From Acidithiobacillus ferriphilus (GTDB lineage Bacteria > Pseudomonadota > Gammaproteobacteria > Acidithiobacillales > Acidithiobacillaceae), in the NCBI RefSeq assembly GCF_018854775.1, contig NZ_JAAZTY010000028.1, forward strand, positions 1-40,976: a stretch of DNA of 40,976 bases. Direction: 5' to 3'. Positions 8,337 through 17,370 of this stretch are shown here, in pieces; the first letter of the stretch is position 1, and each line of letters starts with the position of its first letter. The position numbers and the translations under genes were made by a program. The notes beneath the pieces were generated by a model that was not told where the DNA came from, ran no database searches, and saw only the letters and a list, made by a program, of their open reading frames with translations.

Positions 8337-11300
8337 GAGCTTCCATGCCGTCCTCCATCACCTGCAGTACAATGCGTAGCGCCTGGTCCTCATGTCCCAA
8401 TATCTGATGACCCCAGCGCTCGTCGAGCAGATAGGACCAGATTGCCACGGGATGGGTCGCGCCTTCCAGGCGCAGCCGGAAGAATAGACGTTCTTGACCG
8501 TGCAGAAGGATTTCGCCATGACTGAAGGTCAGTGGGAGCATGGCGTTATCCAGAGAGCTACTCAGGGTGCTATGCGCATGAGCCGTTTGATGATCCGCGT
8601 CCTGCAACCGCAAAATCAACGTGCCATTTGATGAGCCGGAGTAGTTGCCAATCAGCAAAGATATACCCTTCAGAGCACCACGAGTGCCAACAGGTACCGC
8701 AAAGCTCCCAGAAATCTCGCCACCAGGAGGCAATGTCAGTGGCTCAGAATTCGCCTGTGGAAGACCGTAAGGGATCTCTACGGATATGCATTCGGAACGC
8801 CAAGGGTGCCGCACTCTGGGCGGCCATGCCAAGGAAAAGTCTTCCCGTCCCAGTGTGAGATTCGGGTTGTAGGCGGGGTCGTTGCGGAGCACAAACCCCC
8901 AACGCCATTGCATATAGGCGTGCTCTAGCGCAAATCGGCGTAGTTTGTCAGGATGTATATCAGTGCCGCGTGATTTGGATTCGTGATGGTAGAGTAATGC
9001 CTGCGGAAGCCAGACATTCCGTAAGCCCGCTTCCCGCAAACGTAAGCACAGATCCACGTCATTGAAGGCCACAGTAAGTTCCTGCGCCATGCCCCCCACT
9101 CGATTCCAGTGATCCTTTTTCATCAACAGGCAGGCCGCAGTTACAGCACTGAAGTTTTGTACCAGAGCCGTTCGACTAAAATGTCCCCGACTTTCGCTGT
9201 GTTGCGATTTGTGCGCATGACCAGCTATGCCCCCTATGCCCAATAAGACACCCCCGTGCTGGATTGTCCCATCTGGATAAAGCAGCTTGGCGCCAACTAC
9301 GCCGATATTACGACGCTGTCCCTGACCGAGCATTTCCGTCAACCACCGATCAGCAATCACCTCCGTGTCATTGTTCAGGAGGCAGACGTATTCGCCACGG
9401 GCCTGGGGAACCGCCCAATTGTGCATAGCGGCATAATCAAAAGGATGCGGATAGGACAGTACTCGTAGATTGGTGCGTCGCTGAAGCTCTGTGAGATATA
9501 CCAACGTGCCGGGATCATCACTTTGATTGTCAATGACCAGTATCTCGGTATTGGGGTAATCCGTCCGATTCAAGCTATCGAGACATTGTCTGAGGTCGGA
9601 CAGTCCATTGCGGGTAGGTATGATGATGCTGACCAAAGGATTTTCGTTGACTGTAAAACGAGGCAAGTGGAATGCACCATTGCAAGCGCTATCTAAAATG
9701 GCATCTTCATCCCGCCGCTCCAAAGTTTCGGTAATGGCCTTTTTCGCCGCGTCGACCACATAGGGTTTGGCCCCTAGATCACTCGCCGTAGACCCGCTGA
9801 GTATCCGCCAGTGATACAAGATGGCTGGGATATGGCGAATCTGCGCAGGGGCCAGGTCATCTGTGAAGCGAAGGACTAAATCCCAGTCCTGACTGCCTTC
9901 GAATCCTGGTCGGAATCCACCAATATTCAGCACTTGCTCCCGTTTATAAACTCCCAAGTGGCTAATATAGTTCTGACCCAAAAGGAGTTCGGGGTTCCAG
10001 TCAGGTTTGAAGTAAGGATCGCAGCGGCGGCCTTTTTCATCGATCTTGTCCTCATCGCTGTAAATCAGTTTCGCATCAGGATGACGAATAATCTCCGCCG
10101 CTACCCAATATAGGGCATGTTCGGCCAGCGCATCGTCATGATCAAGGAGTGCGATGTAGTCGCCGGTGGCCAAGGCGAGTGCATCGTTGGAGGTCGCCGA
10201 TATATGGCCATTTTCAGAGCGATATGTCACCTTGATCCGTTCGTCTTCTTCGGCATACGCTTCAAGCACCCTGCGTACATCGGGCTGCGAAGAGGCATCG
10301 TCGGCGATACACAACTCCCAATGGGGATATATTTGCTCCCTGACCGACTCGATGGCCAGTCTCAGGAATTTCTCGGGTGCATTGTAGACCGGCAGAATGA
10401 CGGAGATCTTTGGAGGATTCTCCCAAGTGGTGATCTGCAGATGGATAGCCTTTCGGTCCGTGTCGCTGAGCGTATCGTAGCGACGTATCCAGGTCTGGTA
10501 ATCTTGTTCAGCGTGGGGTGAAAGCAGCCGTTTGCCGATGACGCGCAGCCGCCGTTTAGATCCAGCGGGTATGGAGAGTTTATGATACAGGGACCGCGCT
10601 AAGGCGTAGCGCCGCTCTTTTCCGTGCGCACCTGATGTGAACAGATAGCGAAGCATAAGAAACGGCTTTTTGATTGCGCGCAGTGGCTTGGTGATGCGCC
10701 AGGAACGTGAGCGGGTGATCATTGCCAATTCGTTGGTTAGCGCAGTATTTTCCTGCTGAAGCGCGTGTGATTGCGCTTGTAACTTGCGCGCCTGGATCTG
10801 CGTAGAATCAGCGAGATCGGTTACCTGCTTTAGCTGCGACTCTGTTTTAGCGAGTGTCATTTGGCTCTTCAGGTTGGCGTCCTCCAATGCTTTAGCGCGC
10901 TGGTGATATTGCTGCAAAAGCTGTTCGTCCTTGAAGCTGCGCGCCACTCGTTCAAGAGCGAACACATAGTCAGGCGACATGGGCCAGGACAACTCGACCT
11001 CCAGCCTGTCTGCACCGGAGATGGATGTGCTTGGAATAGGCAACACTACCCACGGATCTTCGGTTGTTGCCAGAAGGCTGATACCCAGGTCACCCAGTTG
11101 AACCGGCGAAGCCAGCAGATCGTGGTGCGCCCCGGAAATGAAACTGTCGATACCGCCATCCCAATGCCAGAGCCTTTCATCTCCCTGGAAGAGGCTGAGG
11201 CTGTACAGTCGGAGGAATCCGGGTTGATCCGATGGGTCGAGACGTAAAATATGCTTGTCGGATAAGGTCGGTAGGTCGAAACGCACAAGGCTCCGCTCTA

Positions 11301-12150
11301 CCCCAAATGGGCGAGGAAAGGATAGACTCCGAGACACATCAAAATCTTCATCCTCCGTGCGCCAATAAGCCGAAACGTAGAAGCGGGGGCCTATGGGGGA
11401 TGCTGTCTCTGCAATCGCGTCGTCAGCTAAGATCAAAGGGGCCTGTGCACCTGTAGGGATGGCCTCAACGATGAATTGGTAGGTGAGATTGTCCGTTATG
11501 CCCTGGATTTCGCGGAGTAGAGCGCCACCAATCCCTTGTGCTTGCCGGCTGGAAAACTCGGTGTGTTGGAGGTCCAACACGGTTCGGTCCACTATCTGCC
11601 CGGTGAAACCGTGGTCGGCCAATAGCCGCAGGAAGCTTTTCCGGGTGAAGAAGCGCAAATGGGTCTTGTCGAGCAGTCCTTCTTCACGATAGCGAAAGTC
11701 GCCGGACAGCAATTCCAGGAAGACGCCGATATGCCCGATGTTGGGTATGGAAATGAGGATTTTGCCGTCAGGTGTCAGATGATCCTTTAGCCGCTGGAGC
11801 ACCTGGCCCGGGTCCCGCAGGTGTTCAAGCACGTCCGCACAGACAATCCGGTCATAACGTACCCCTTCCAATAGGTACCGAAGGTCTGCAGATTCCAGGT
11901 CGGTGACCATGATCCGGCGGTAAAAGGGCTGCGCGATCTTGGCGGCCTCAGCATTCCCCTCAATCCCGTCGACGCTACAGCCTTGTTGTTCGGTGAGATA
12001 CTGACCCAGCACACCCACTGCGCAACCCACGTCCAGCACCGTGCTGCCGCGCGGAATGCGCCGGGCGATCTTGGCCAGGCTGTCCTCAGCACTCAGATTA
12101 AGTGGAAGACGGGAATATAGGTGTTGCTGTGCCTCTTTTCCGGTACTCAT
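8326..12150 (-). CDS. Tri-catalytic surface-glycan protein: SAM methyltransferase plus two GT2 glycosyltransferase domains
   Basis: This 1274-residue protein is built as follows. Residues about 30-190 are a class I methyltransferase (STVLDVGCAVGVLGQYL; VCADVLEHLRDPG). Residues about 250-400 are a beta-rich region of unknown role, and 405-475 a predicted coiled coil. Residues about 580-800 are a GT2 domain (KISVILPVYNAP; DHDD at 670-673). Residues about 838-1090 are a second GT2 domain of the rhamnosyltransferase type (SIIIPTRNG; LLNNDTEV at 924-931; FNDVDLCLRLREAGLRNVWL). Residues about 1160-1274 are a beta-rich tail similar to that of the 809-residue membrane protein. No signal peptide or membrane helix is evident, so it is probably cytoplasmic. 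It likely adds two sugars and methylates a growing glycan; rhamnose is plausible given the nearby rml genes. It may be the first gene of the block, since about 205 bases separate it from wzt. Confidence 0.85.
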   Translation of the reverse strand: MSTGKEAQQHLYSRLPLNLSAEDSLAKIARRIPRGSTVLDVGCAVGVLGQYLTEQQGCSVDGIEGNAEAAKIAQPFYRRIMVTDLESADLRYLLEGVRYDRIVCADVLEHLRDPGQVLQRLKDHLTPDGKILISIPNIGHIGVFLELLSGDFRYREEGLLDKTHLRFFTRKSFLRLLADHGFTGQIVDRTVLDLQHTEFSSRQAQGIGGALLREIQGITDNLTYQFIVEAIPTGAQAPLILADDAIAETASPIGPRFYVSAYWRTEDEDFDVSRSLSFPRPFGVERSLVRFDLPTLSDKHILRLDPSDQPGFLRLYSLSLFQGDERLWHWDGGIDSFISGAHHDLLASPVQLGDLGISLLATTEDPWVVLPIPSTSISGADRLEVELSWPMSPDYVFALERVARSFKDEQLLQQYHQRAKALEDANLKSQMTLAKTESQLKQVTDLADSTQIQARKLQAQSHALQQENTALTNELAMITRSRSWRITKPLRAIKKPFLMLRYLFTSGAHGKERRYALARSLYHKLSIPAGSKRRLRVIGKRLLSPHAEQDYQTWIRRYDTLSDTDRKAIHLQITTWENPPKISVILPVYNAPEKFLRLAIESVREQIYPHWELCIADDASSQPDVRRVLEAYAEEDERIKVTYRSENGHISATSNDALALATGDYIALLDHDDALAEHALYWVAAEIIRHPDAKLIYSDEDKIDEKGRRCDPYFKPDWNPELLLGQNYISHLGVYKREQVLNIGGFRPGFEGSQDWDLVLRFTDDLAPAQIRHIPAILYHWRILSGSTASDLGAKPYVVDAAKKAITETLERRDEDAILDSACNGAFHLPRFTVNENPLVSIIIPTRNGLSDLRQCLDSLNRTDYPNTEILVIDNQSDDPGTLVYLTELQRRTNLRVLSYPHPFDYAAMHNWAVPQARGEYVCLLNNDTEVIADRWLTEMLGQGQRRNIGVVGAKLLYPDGTIQHGGVLLGIGGIAGHAHKSQHSESRGHFSRTALVQNFSAVTAACLLMKKDHWNRVGGMAQELTVAFNDVDLCLRLREAGLRNVWLPQALLYHHESKSRGTDIHPDKLRRFALEHAYMQWRWGFVLRNDPAYNPNLTLGREDFSLAWPPRVRHPWRSECISVEIPYGLPQANSEPLTLPPGGEISGSFAVPVGTRGALKGISLLIGNYSGSSNGTLILRLQDADHQTAHAHSTLSSSLDNAMLPLTFSHGEILLHGQERLFFRLRLEGATHPVAIWSYLLDERWGHQILGHEDQALRIVLQVMEDGMEAHER

Positions 12151-12355
12151 ATTGAGTGATTCCGCGCCGCCCAGATAGTATTATGGCAGCTATTCGAGAC
12201 CTGAAAAAATATTTTTTTCACTACAGTTTAGTTCCTTGTCGGTATTCAGTGACTCATTGGTGCTGAATTTCTATGGCCCAAGTAGCCCGGGGCGTGCGGT
12301 CTTGAAGGGCACCAGGATAGGCAATGCCGCCGAATTTGTAGTTTTTGCCACACAG

Positions 12356-13105
12356 TTACATGGTTGCGGAAATGGCCGAGATCGAAGCAACCACACTTTT
12401 ATCAATCCGCCCCTCCTCCACCACCCGCCCCTGATCCAGACGCACATACTGGTCGCAAAATTTGCTGACCTGCTCCGCACTGTGGGAAACGAGGATGAGG
12501 GTCATGCCCTGGGCACGAAGTTCGGCGATCCTGGCGTGACATTTTTCCTGGAAGGGCTGGTCGCCCACGGCGAGGATCTCGTCGGCGAGGAGGATGTCGG
12601 GCTGCAGGTGCACCGCCACGGCGAAGCCCAGGCGCATCTGCATGCCGGAGGAGTAATTCTTGAGGGGAGTGTCGATGAAGTGGGCCAGCTCCGAGAATTC
12701 GATGATGTCCTTGACGCGCTTCTGGGTATCGCGGTTGCGAAAACCGTAGAGGCTGGCGTTGAGAAAGATGTTTTCATAGCCGCTGAGTTCGGGGTGGAAG
12801 CCGACGCCAAGCTGAATGAGTGGGGCGACGCGGCCACGGGTGATGACCCGACCCTGGCTGGGCTCCAGGATGCCGGCGATGATCTGCAGCAGGGTGCTTT
12901 TGCCGGAACCATTGTGGCCGAGCAGGCCCAGGGCTTCGCCCGGCTCCACGCGCAGGTTGATATCGTCCAGGGCGAGGAAATGCTCGCGGCGCTCGCGCTT
13001 GCTCTGGTGAAAAAGGGCGAGGAAGCGCGTCTTCAGGCCCATGGCGCGGTTGTGGCGGAGGATAAACTCCTTGCGAACGTGCTCGACGAGGACGGCGGGG
13101 AGCAT
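12356..13105 (-). CDS. wzt: Polysaccharide ABC exporter, ATP-binding subunit (Wzt type)
   Basis: This 249-residue ATPase has Walker A GHNGSGKST, Walker B DILLADE, the ABC signature YSSGMQMRLGFA and an N-terminal segment (FLALFHQSKRERREHFLALDDI) typical of lipopolysaccharide or teichoic-acid exporters. It powers export of a completed lipid-linked polysaccharide across the inner membrane. It ends soon after the nucleotide-binding domain, so it lacks the C-terminal carbohydrate-recognition domain found on Wzt proteins that read terminal modifications. Its start shares one base with the permease stop (TGATG), indicating translational coupling. Confidence 0.9.
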   Translation of the reverse strand: MLPAVLVEHVRKEFILRHNRAMGLKTRFLALFHQSKRERREHFLALDDINLRVEPGEALGLLGHNGSGKSTLLQIIAGILEPSQGRVITRGRVAPLIQLGVGFHPELSGYENIFLNASLYGFRNRDTQKRVKDIIEFSELAHFIDTPLKNYSSGMQMRLGFAVAVHLQPDILLADEILAVGDQPFQEKCHARIAELRAQGMTLILVSHSAEQVSKFCDQYVRLDQGRVVEEGRIDKSVVASISAISATM

Positions 13106-13914
13106 CAGAGGTCTTCGACCAGATGACGGGCCTTGCGGCGGAAGAGGATCGTGCCGACGGTGAGCGTGCCGCCGGTCCAGGCGGTGGCGATAAGGACGTG
13201 ACTCAGCGCGGGCAGGGTGCCGGCGTAGAGCAGGGCGTGGAAGAGGTCCATGAACTGGGTGAGGGGGTTGAGGGCGATGATTTCGCGGGTAGTAGGCTTG
13301 AGGACGTGGATGTCATAGCCGATGGGGGTGAGCCAGAAGCCGAACATCAGCGCGATTTCTACCAGGTGCTTGAGGTCGCGCAGTTCGACCTGCAGCACCG
13401 AGAAGGTCAGCACGATGCCCCAGATGAACGCGATATACAGCCCGAGCGCCAGCGGGTAGAGCAGCAGCCCCCAGTGATAGACGCCGCCCAGAAACGGATA
13501 GAGCACCACCAGGATCAGGATGGCGATGAGCCACAGCGCCAGCGTAAACAACAGGCTGGCGGTCGGCACCAGAATGCGCGGGAAGTAAATCTTCTGAATC
13601 AGACCCGAAGCGCTGGTGAGGCTCTCGCAACTCTGGCTCACGGCCTGTGAGAAGAGGTTGTAATGCAGGACGCCGATGACGAGGTAGAGGATATAGTTGG
13701 GCAGGTCGCTGCGAAAAATGTGCGTGAACACAAAATCATAGAGCAGGATGAGCGCGAGGGGGTTGCCCAGCGACCACAAAAAGCCCAGTGTTGCACCCTG
13801 ATAGCGTACCTTGAGGTCTTTGATGACCAGATTGCGCACCAAATCGCGGTATTGCCAGTAACGGGCAAAGCCGGCGGCGGGGGCGCTGGACGGAGCGATG
13901 GTGTTGGTCTGCAT
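13105..13914 (-). CDS. wzm: Polysaccharide ABC exporter, permease subunit (Wzm type)
   Basis: This protein is 269 residues from the ATG at 13914; a TTG two codons earlier is also in frame but less likely. It has six hydrophobic segments and the family's N-terminal cytoplasmic pattern (RNLVIKDLKVRYQGATLGFLW) followed by NPLALILLYDFVF. The C-terminal portion has LNPLTQFMDLFHALLY, a typical ABC-2 transporter sequence. Together with the adjacent ATPase it forms a Wzm-Wzt exporter for O-antigen or another lipid-linked glycan. No polymerase (Wzy) or flippase (Wzx) is visible here, which fits an ABC-dependent route. Confidence 0.9.
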   Translation of the reverse strand: MQTNTIAPSSAPAAGFARYWQYRDLVRNLVIKDLKVRYQGATLGFLWSLGNPLALILLYDFVFTHIFRSDLPNYILYLVIGVLHYNLFSQAVSQSCESLTSASGLIQKIYFPRILVPTASLLFTLALWLIAILILVVLYPFLGGVYHWGLLLYPLALGLYIAFIWGIVLTFSVLQVELRDLKHLVEIALMFGFWLTPIGYDIHVLKPTTREIIALNPLTQFMDLFHALLYAGTLPALSHVLIATAWTGGTLTVGTILFRRKARHLVEDL

Positions 13915-14035
13915 GGTCAAAGATTGTGCTTGCTGCGGCGGGGCGGGTCAATGCCTATTACCGGCGGTGTCCTCCAGCAGCCATTGACCATTTTAGTGTT
14001 CCCGAGAATGACGACAGTGTCCGATAAAACCCCGT

Positions 14036-14362
14036 TCACCTGGGCATTCCCAGGTGGATCAGAATGGCGGTCTCCACGCCGGTCATATCCGCCTTGCTCA
14101 AGCTCCCCATCGGATTTTTCAGTCGGCTCTTGTCTGCCGCCATGACCTGATCCGCCATCGCCTTGCCCGGTTTGCCGGCCAGCGTGACCAACGCTTCCCC
14201 CGGATATTGGCGGCCCGTATTACTGGTAAGTGGCACCACGACCACCCGTGCCAGATTCCGGTTGGCCGCGTCATTGCTGACGATGACGGCGGGCCGGGTC
14301 TTGCGTATCTCGCTCCCTACGGACGGATCAAACTCCACCCACCAGACTTCACCGCGCTTCAT
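14036..14362 (-). CDS. MazF/PemK-type toxin (endoribonuclease)
   Basis: This 108-residue protein starts at the ATG at 14362 (MKRGEVWWVEFDP), the characteristic N-terminus of the PemK/MazF fold; an upstream in-frame ATG only reads through the antitoxin gene. Family features are RGEVWWV, KTRPAVIVSND, VVVVPLTSN and a C-terminal KADMTGVETAILIHLG. MazF-family toxins cleave mRNA at short sequence motifs and inhibit growth when the antitoxin is degraded. The gene overlaps the antitoxin by 14 bases, the usual arrangement for a coupled type II module. It lies between the ABC exporter and the rhamnose genes on the same strand. Confidence 0.88.
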   Translation of the reverse strand: MKRGEVWWVEFDPSVGSEIRKTRPAVIVSNDAANRNLARVVVVPLTSNTGRQYPGEALVTLAGKPGKAMADQVMAADKSRLKNPMGSLSKADMTGVETAILIHLGMPR

Positions 14363-14579
14363 CGGCCATATCCACCACCAGGGCGTTGCACCACACCAGC
14401 GCATCGGCCTCGCGCTCTTGATCCGCCGCCATCGCCTTATATCCCTCGTCCAGGGCGGTATCCAGGACATGGGGCCGGAGCAGGTCCTCGATGAACTGGC
14501 TCATGTGCCGCCTGCCGACAGTCCGGTAAAGCCCGTCGTACACGGCTTCATCCAGTGAAATGGTCATTTTCTTGTGCAT
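14349..14579 (-). CDS. Antitoxin of the MazEF/PemIK-type module (ribbon-helix-helix-like)
   Basis: This 76-residue protein begins MHKKMTISLDEAVYDGLYRTVG, a short beta strand followed by helices typical of ribbon-helix-helix DNA-binding antitoxins. The middle MSQFIEDLLRPHVL continues that pattern, and the acidic C-terminus would be the toxin-binding tail. A GAGGA ribosome-binding site lies five bases ahead of the ATG at 14579. A promoter and tandem repeats just upstream suggest autoregulation. It is expected to neutralise the RNase encoded immediately downstream. Confidence 0.82.
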   Translation of the reverse strand: MHKKMTISLDEAVYDGLYRTVGRRHMSQFIEDLLRPHVLDTALDEGYKAMAADQEREADALVWCNALVVDMADEAR

Positions 14580-14597
14580 GGCGTCCTCTTTTATACG

Positions 14598-14617
14598 TAA
14601 TACTTAATACCATTATA
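14598..14617 (-). promoter_or_regulatory. Likely promoter and operator of the toxin-antitoxin module
   Basis: On the reverse strand a consensus TATAAT lies at 14617-14612, about 33 bases upstream of the antitoxin start. Immediately downstream, where transcription should begin, the hexamer GTATTA occurs twice with a 7-base period (14610-14605 and 14603-14598). Repeats overlapping the start site are common operators for ribbon-helix-helix antitoxins. No convincing -35 element was found. Confidence 0.4.
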
Positions 14618-14766
14618 GCACGCCTTGTCGCTTAACCTCACCTCACTCTTGGGTTTCCGCACGGCCCGCTGGCACGGTTTTCCGCCCAGCAGCGCATCCA
14701 GGGGCCACCCCAGACTAGGCAGGCGCCGCAGATACCCGTTCCTTTCAGGAATCGCGGGCATAGTCA

Positions 14767-15909
14767 TCACGCCAATGCCCCGCCCTCGTACTGTCGTTCC
14801 AGCCATTGGCAGTAACTTCCGTCCATGACGGCGCGCCACCATTCCGGGTGCTCCAGGTACCAGAGGATGGTCTGGCGGATGCCGGTGGGGAAATCCACGG
14901 CCGGTTGAAACCCCAATTCGCGGGTGATTTTAGCGGCGTCGATGGCGTAGCGACGGTCATGACCGGGCCGGTCGCGCACATGCTGGATCAGGTCGGCACT
15001 TTTGCGGCCCTGCGCCGCCGCTGAATGCGGATAGGCCTGCAACCACCGGGGATCGCTCGCGAAGAGTTCGTCCATGATCTGACCGATCAGCAGGACGATG
15101 TCGATATTGGCCCATTCGTTGCAGCCGCCGATGTTGTAGCTCTCCCCTTCCCGACCCTGCTCCAGAATCGCGGCGATGCCTCGGCAATGGTCTTCCACAT
15201 AAAGCCAGTCGCGAATCTGGCGACCATCGCCGTAGAGTGGCAGGGGCTTGTTATGCAGGATGTTGACGATGATGAGGGGAATCAGCTTTTCGGGAAAGTG
15301 ATACGGTCCGTAGTTGTTGGAGCAGTTGCTGGTGGTGGTGCTGAGCCCGTAGGTATGTTGATAGGCGCGCACCAGATGGTCCGCTCCCGCCTTGCTGGCG
15401 GCGTAGGGGGAGTTGGGTGCATAGGGCGTCGCTTCGCGGAAAGGCGGGTCCTGAGGACCGAGGGTGCCGTAGACTTCATCCGTGGAGATATGATGAAAAC
15501 GGTGGGGAATACGGCCTTGCGGACCATCCAGCCAGAGGCTTTTGGCCACCCGCAGCAGGTTATGGGTGCCGATGATGTTGGTCTGGATGAAGGCGTCGGG
15601 GTCGTGGATGGAGCGATCCACATGGCTTTCGGCGGCGAAGTGGACGACGACGTTGAGGTGATGGTCGGTCATCAGCCGCTCGACCAGCGGGGCGTCGTTA
15701 ATGTCGCCCTGCACAAAGCGGAACCCTGCGTGCTGCTCCAACCCTTCCAGATTATGGCGATTGCCCGCATAGGTGAGGGCATCCAACGCCACCAGCGTAG
15801 TGCGCGGATGCTTGCGCAGCCAGTGGTGGCAGAAGTTGGCGCCGATGAAGCCGGCAGCACCGGTGACCAGCAGGCGTTTGTCTATAATAGGATCAACGGT
15901 GACGGACAT
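14767..15909 (-). CDS. rmlB: dTDP-glucose 4,6-dehydratase (RmlB)
   Basis: This 380-residue extended SDR has the NAD motif TGAAGFIGANF near the N-terminus, HFAAESHVDRSI, the active-site strand HISTDEVYG and the catalytic YAASK. RmlB converts dTDP-glucose to dTDP-4-keto-6-deoxyglucose, the second step of dTDP-L-rhamnose synthesis. The C-terminal region (WYLEHPEWW) is typical of the family, and the protein is slightly longer than the usual 350-360 residues. It is the last gene of an rmlA-C-D-B series, 19 bases after rmlD. Confidence 0.95.
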   Translation of the reverse strand: MSVTVDPIIDKRLLVTGAAGFIGANFCHHWLRKHPRTTLVALDALTYAGNRHNLEGLEQHAGFRFVQGDINDAPLVERLMTDHHLNVVVHFAAESHVDRSIHDPDAFIQTNIIGTHNLLRVAKSLWLDGPQGRIPHRFHHISTDEVYGTLGPQDPPFREATPYAPNSPYAASKAGADHLVRAYQHTYGLSTTTSNCSNNYGPYHFPEKLIPLIIVNILHNKPLPLYGDGRQIRDWLYVEDHCRGIAAILEQGREGESYNIGGCNEWANIDIVLLIGQIMDELFASDPRWLQAYPHSAAAQGRKSADLIQHVRDRPGHDRRYAIDAAKITRELGFQPAVDFPTGIRQTILWYLEHPEWWRAVMDGSYCQWLERQYEGGALA

Positions 15910-15928
15910 CGGGTGCTCCTTATTGGAA

Positions 15929-16825
15929 TCAGGCTTCTTTGGGTTCGGCCAGCATCTGCCGCAGTGCCGCCCGCCAGTGGGGCGCAGGTCCCAGCGTGGC
16001 GTAACTGGTGGACTTGTCGAGCACGGTATAGGCCGGGCGGCGGGCGGGGGTGGGATACCCGCTCGTTGGAATCATCTCTATGGGGATGCTGCGCTGCAGA
16101 CGTCCCGCAGCCACGGCCTCTTCCTGAATCGCTACGGAGAAATCATACCAGGAAGCCACGCCCGCGTCGGTCCAGTGCTGAATGCCCGTAAAATCCGGGT
16201 GATCCAGCGCGCGCCAGAGCGCACCGGCGATGCCCGCGGCCCAGGTCGGGGTGCCGATCTGGTCGCCCACGACCCGTAGCACGTCGCGCTCGGCCAGAAG
16301 ACGCAGCACGGTTTTGACGAAGTTGCTACCGTGGGCGCTATAGACCCAGGCGGTGCGCAGGATGAGGGCGGCGTCACCGAGGATTTCCCGTACCTGCTGT
16401 TCACCGGCGGCCTTGCTGGCTCCATAGACGCCGAGAGGAGCTGCCGGTGCGCCGGGTTGGTAGGGCGTGGATTGCGCGCCATCAAAGACGAAGTCGGTGG
16501 AAAGATGGATCAGGCGGGCGCCGCAGGCTTGGGCGGCCAGGGCACAGTGGGCGGCGCCATCGCGATTGATGGCATAGGCCATATCGGCTTCAGATTCGGC
16601 ACGGTCCACGGCGGTGTAAGCGGCGGCGTTGATGAGGCAGTCGGGCCGGAAACTTTCCACCGCCGCACGCACCTTGCCGACATCACGAATATCCAGATCC
16701 TGGCGTCCCAGGGCACGCAGCATGACTGAGGGTGGCTGACTGCGTTGCAACTCCCAGCCTACCTGGCCTTGCGCGCCCAGCAGCAGCACGCGATATCGGT
16801 CAGCTTCTCCGGCCATGGGCGTCAT
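15929..16825 (-). CDS. rmlD: dTDP-4-dehydrorhamnose reductase (RmlD)
   Basis: This protein is 298 residues from the ATG at 16825, which overlaps the rmlC stop as ATGA; an in-frame start at 16840 exists but would overlap further. It has the Rossmann motif LLGAQGQVGWEL, the RmlD signature AAYTAVDRAE, the strand HLSTDFVFDG and catalytic YGASK. It catalyses the last step of dTDP-L-rhamnose synthesis. Rhamnose made here could feed the rhamnosyltransferase-like domain at 8326-12150. Confidence 0.95.
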   Translation of the reverse strand: MTPMAGEADRYRVLLLGAQGQVGWELQRSQPPSVMLRALGRQDLDIRDVGKVRAAVESFRPDCLINAAAYTAVDRAESEADMAYAINRDGAAHCALAAQACGARLIHLSTDFVFDGAQSTPYQPGAPAAPLGVYGASKAAGEQQVREILGDAALILRTAWVYSAHGSNFVKTVLRLLAERDVLRVVGDQIGTPTWAAGIAGALWRALDHPDFTGIQHWTDAGVASWYDFSVAIQEEAVAAGRLQRSIPIEMIPTSGYPTPARRPAYTVLDKSTSYATLGPAPHWRAALRQMLAEPKEA

Positions 16826-17370
16826 GGAAAGGTCTCGCACGCGGACAAAGCCAGTCCTGCGGCGTCTTTACCGGCCAGCAGGGGTGGATTGCCGGCCAGC
16901 AACGGCCAGTCCACGGCGATATCCGGGTCATTCCAGAGCACGCAACGTTCCGCTTCCGGAACGTAAAACTCCGTGGTTTTGTAGAGAAAGTCGGCCGACT
17001 CGCTGAGCACATAAAAGCCGTGGGCAAAACCGGGAGGCACCCAGAGCATCTGTTGATTTTCGGCGGAGAGCGTGGCGCCAACCCATTGCCCGAAGTATGG
17101 GGAGGATCGGCGCAGATCTACGGCCACGTCAAAAACCGCGCCGCTCACGACACGCACCAGCTTGCCCTGGGGCTGACGAATCTGGTAATGCAGCCCACGC
17201 AGCACGCCCTGCTGGGAGCGACTGTGGTTGTCCTGCACGAAGTCGAGATCCAGTCCGGCATCAGCGAAGGCGCGCCGGTTCCAGCTTTCCATGAAAAACC
17301 CCCGGGCGTCCCCGAAAACTCTGGGGGTGATGAGGAAAACCTCCGGAATGGCGAGGGCTTCAATGTTCAT
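16822..17370 (-). CDS. rmlC: dTDP-4-dehydrorhamnose 3,5-epimerase (RmlC)
   Basis: This protein is 182 residues from the ATG at 17370, four bases inside the rmlA stop (ATGA). The frame stays open upstream across rmlA, but the RmlC family begins at this ATG ([19 protein letters not shown]). Family motifs are [10 protein letters not shown], the catalytic VLRGLHYQ with its histidine, a substrate-loop arginine/lysine region (QGKLVRV) and [10 protein letters not shown]. It epimerises carbons 3 and 5 of the 4-keto-6-deoxyglucose intermediate. Confidence 0.95.
   Translation of the reverse strand: MNIEALAIPEVFLITPRVFGDARGFFMESWNRRAFADAGLDLDFVQDNHSRSQQGVLRGLHYQIRQPQGKLVRVVSGAVFDVAVDLRRSSPYFGQWVGATLSAENQQMLWVPPGFAHGFYVLSESADFLYKTTEFYVPEAERCVLWNDPDIAVDWPLLAGNPPLLAGKDAAGLALSACETFP

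Noticed and set aside
12236-13126. 296-codon plus-strand frame antisense to wzt
   Set aside because: Composition is that of a high-GC antisense shadow; the reverse strand encodes a clear ABC ATPase.
15025-16191. 388-codon plus-strand frame antisense to rmlB/rmlD
   Set aside because: Shadow of two well-identified genes with no domain of its own.
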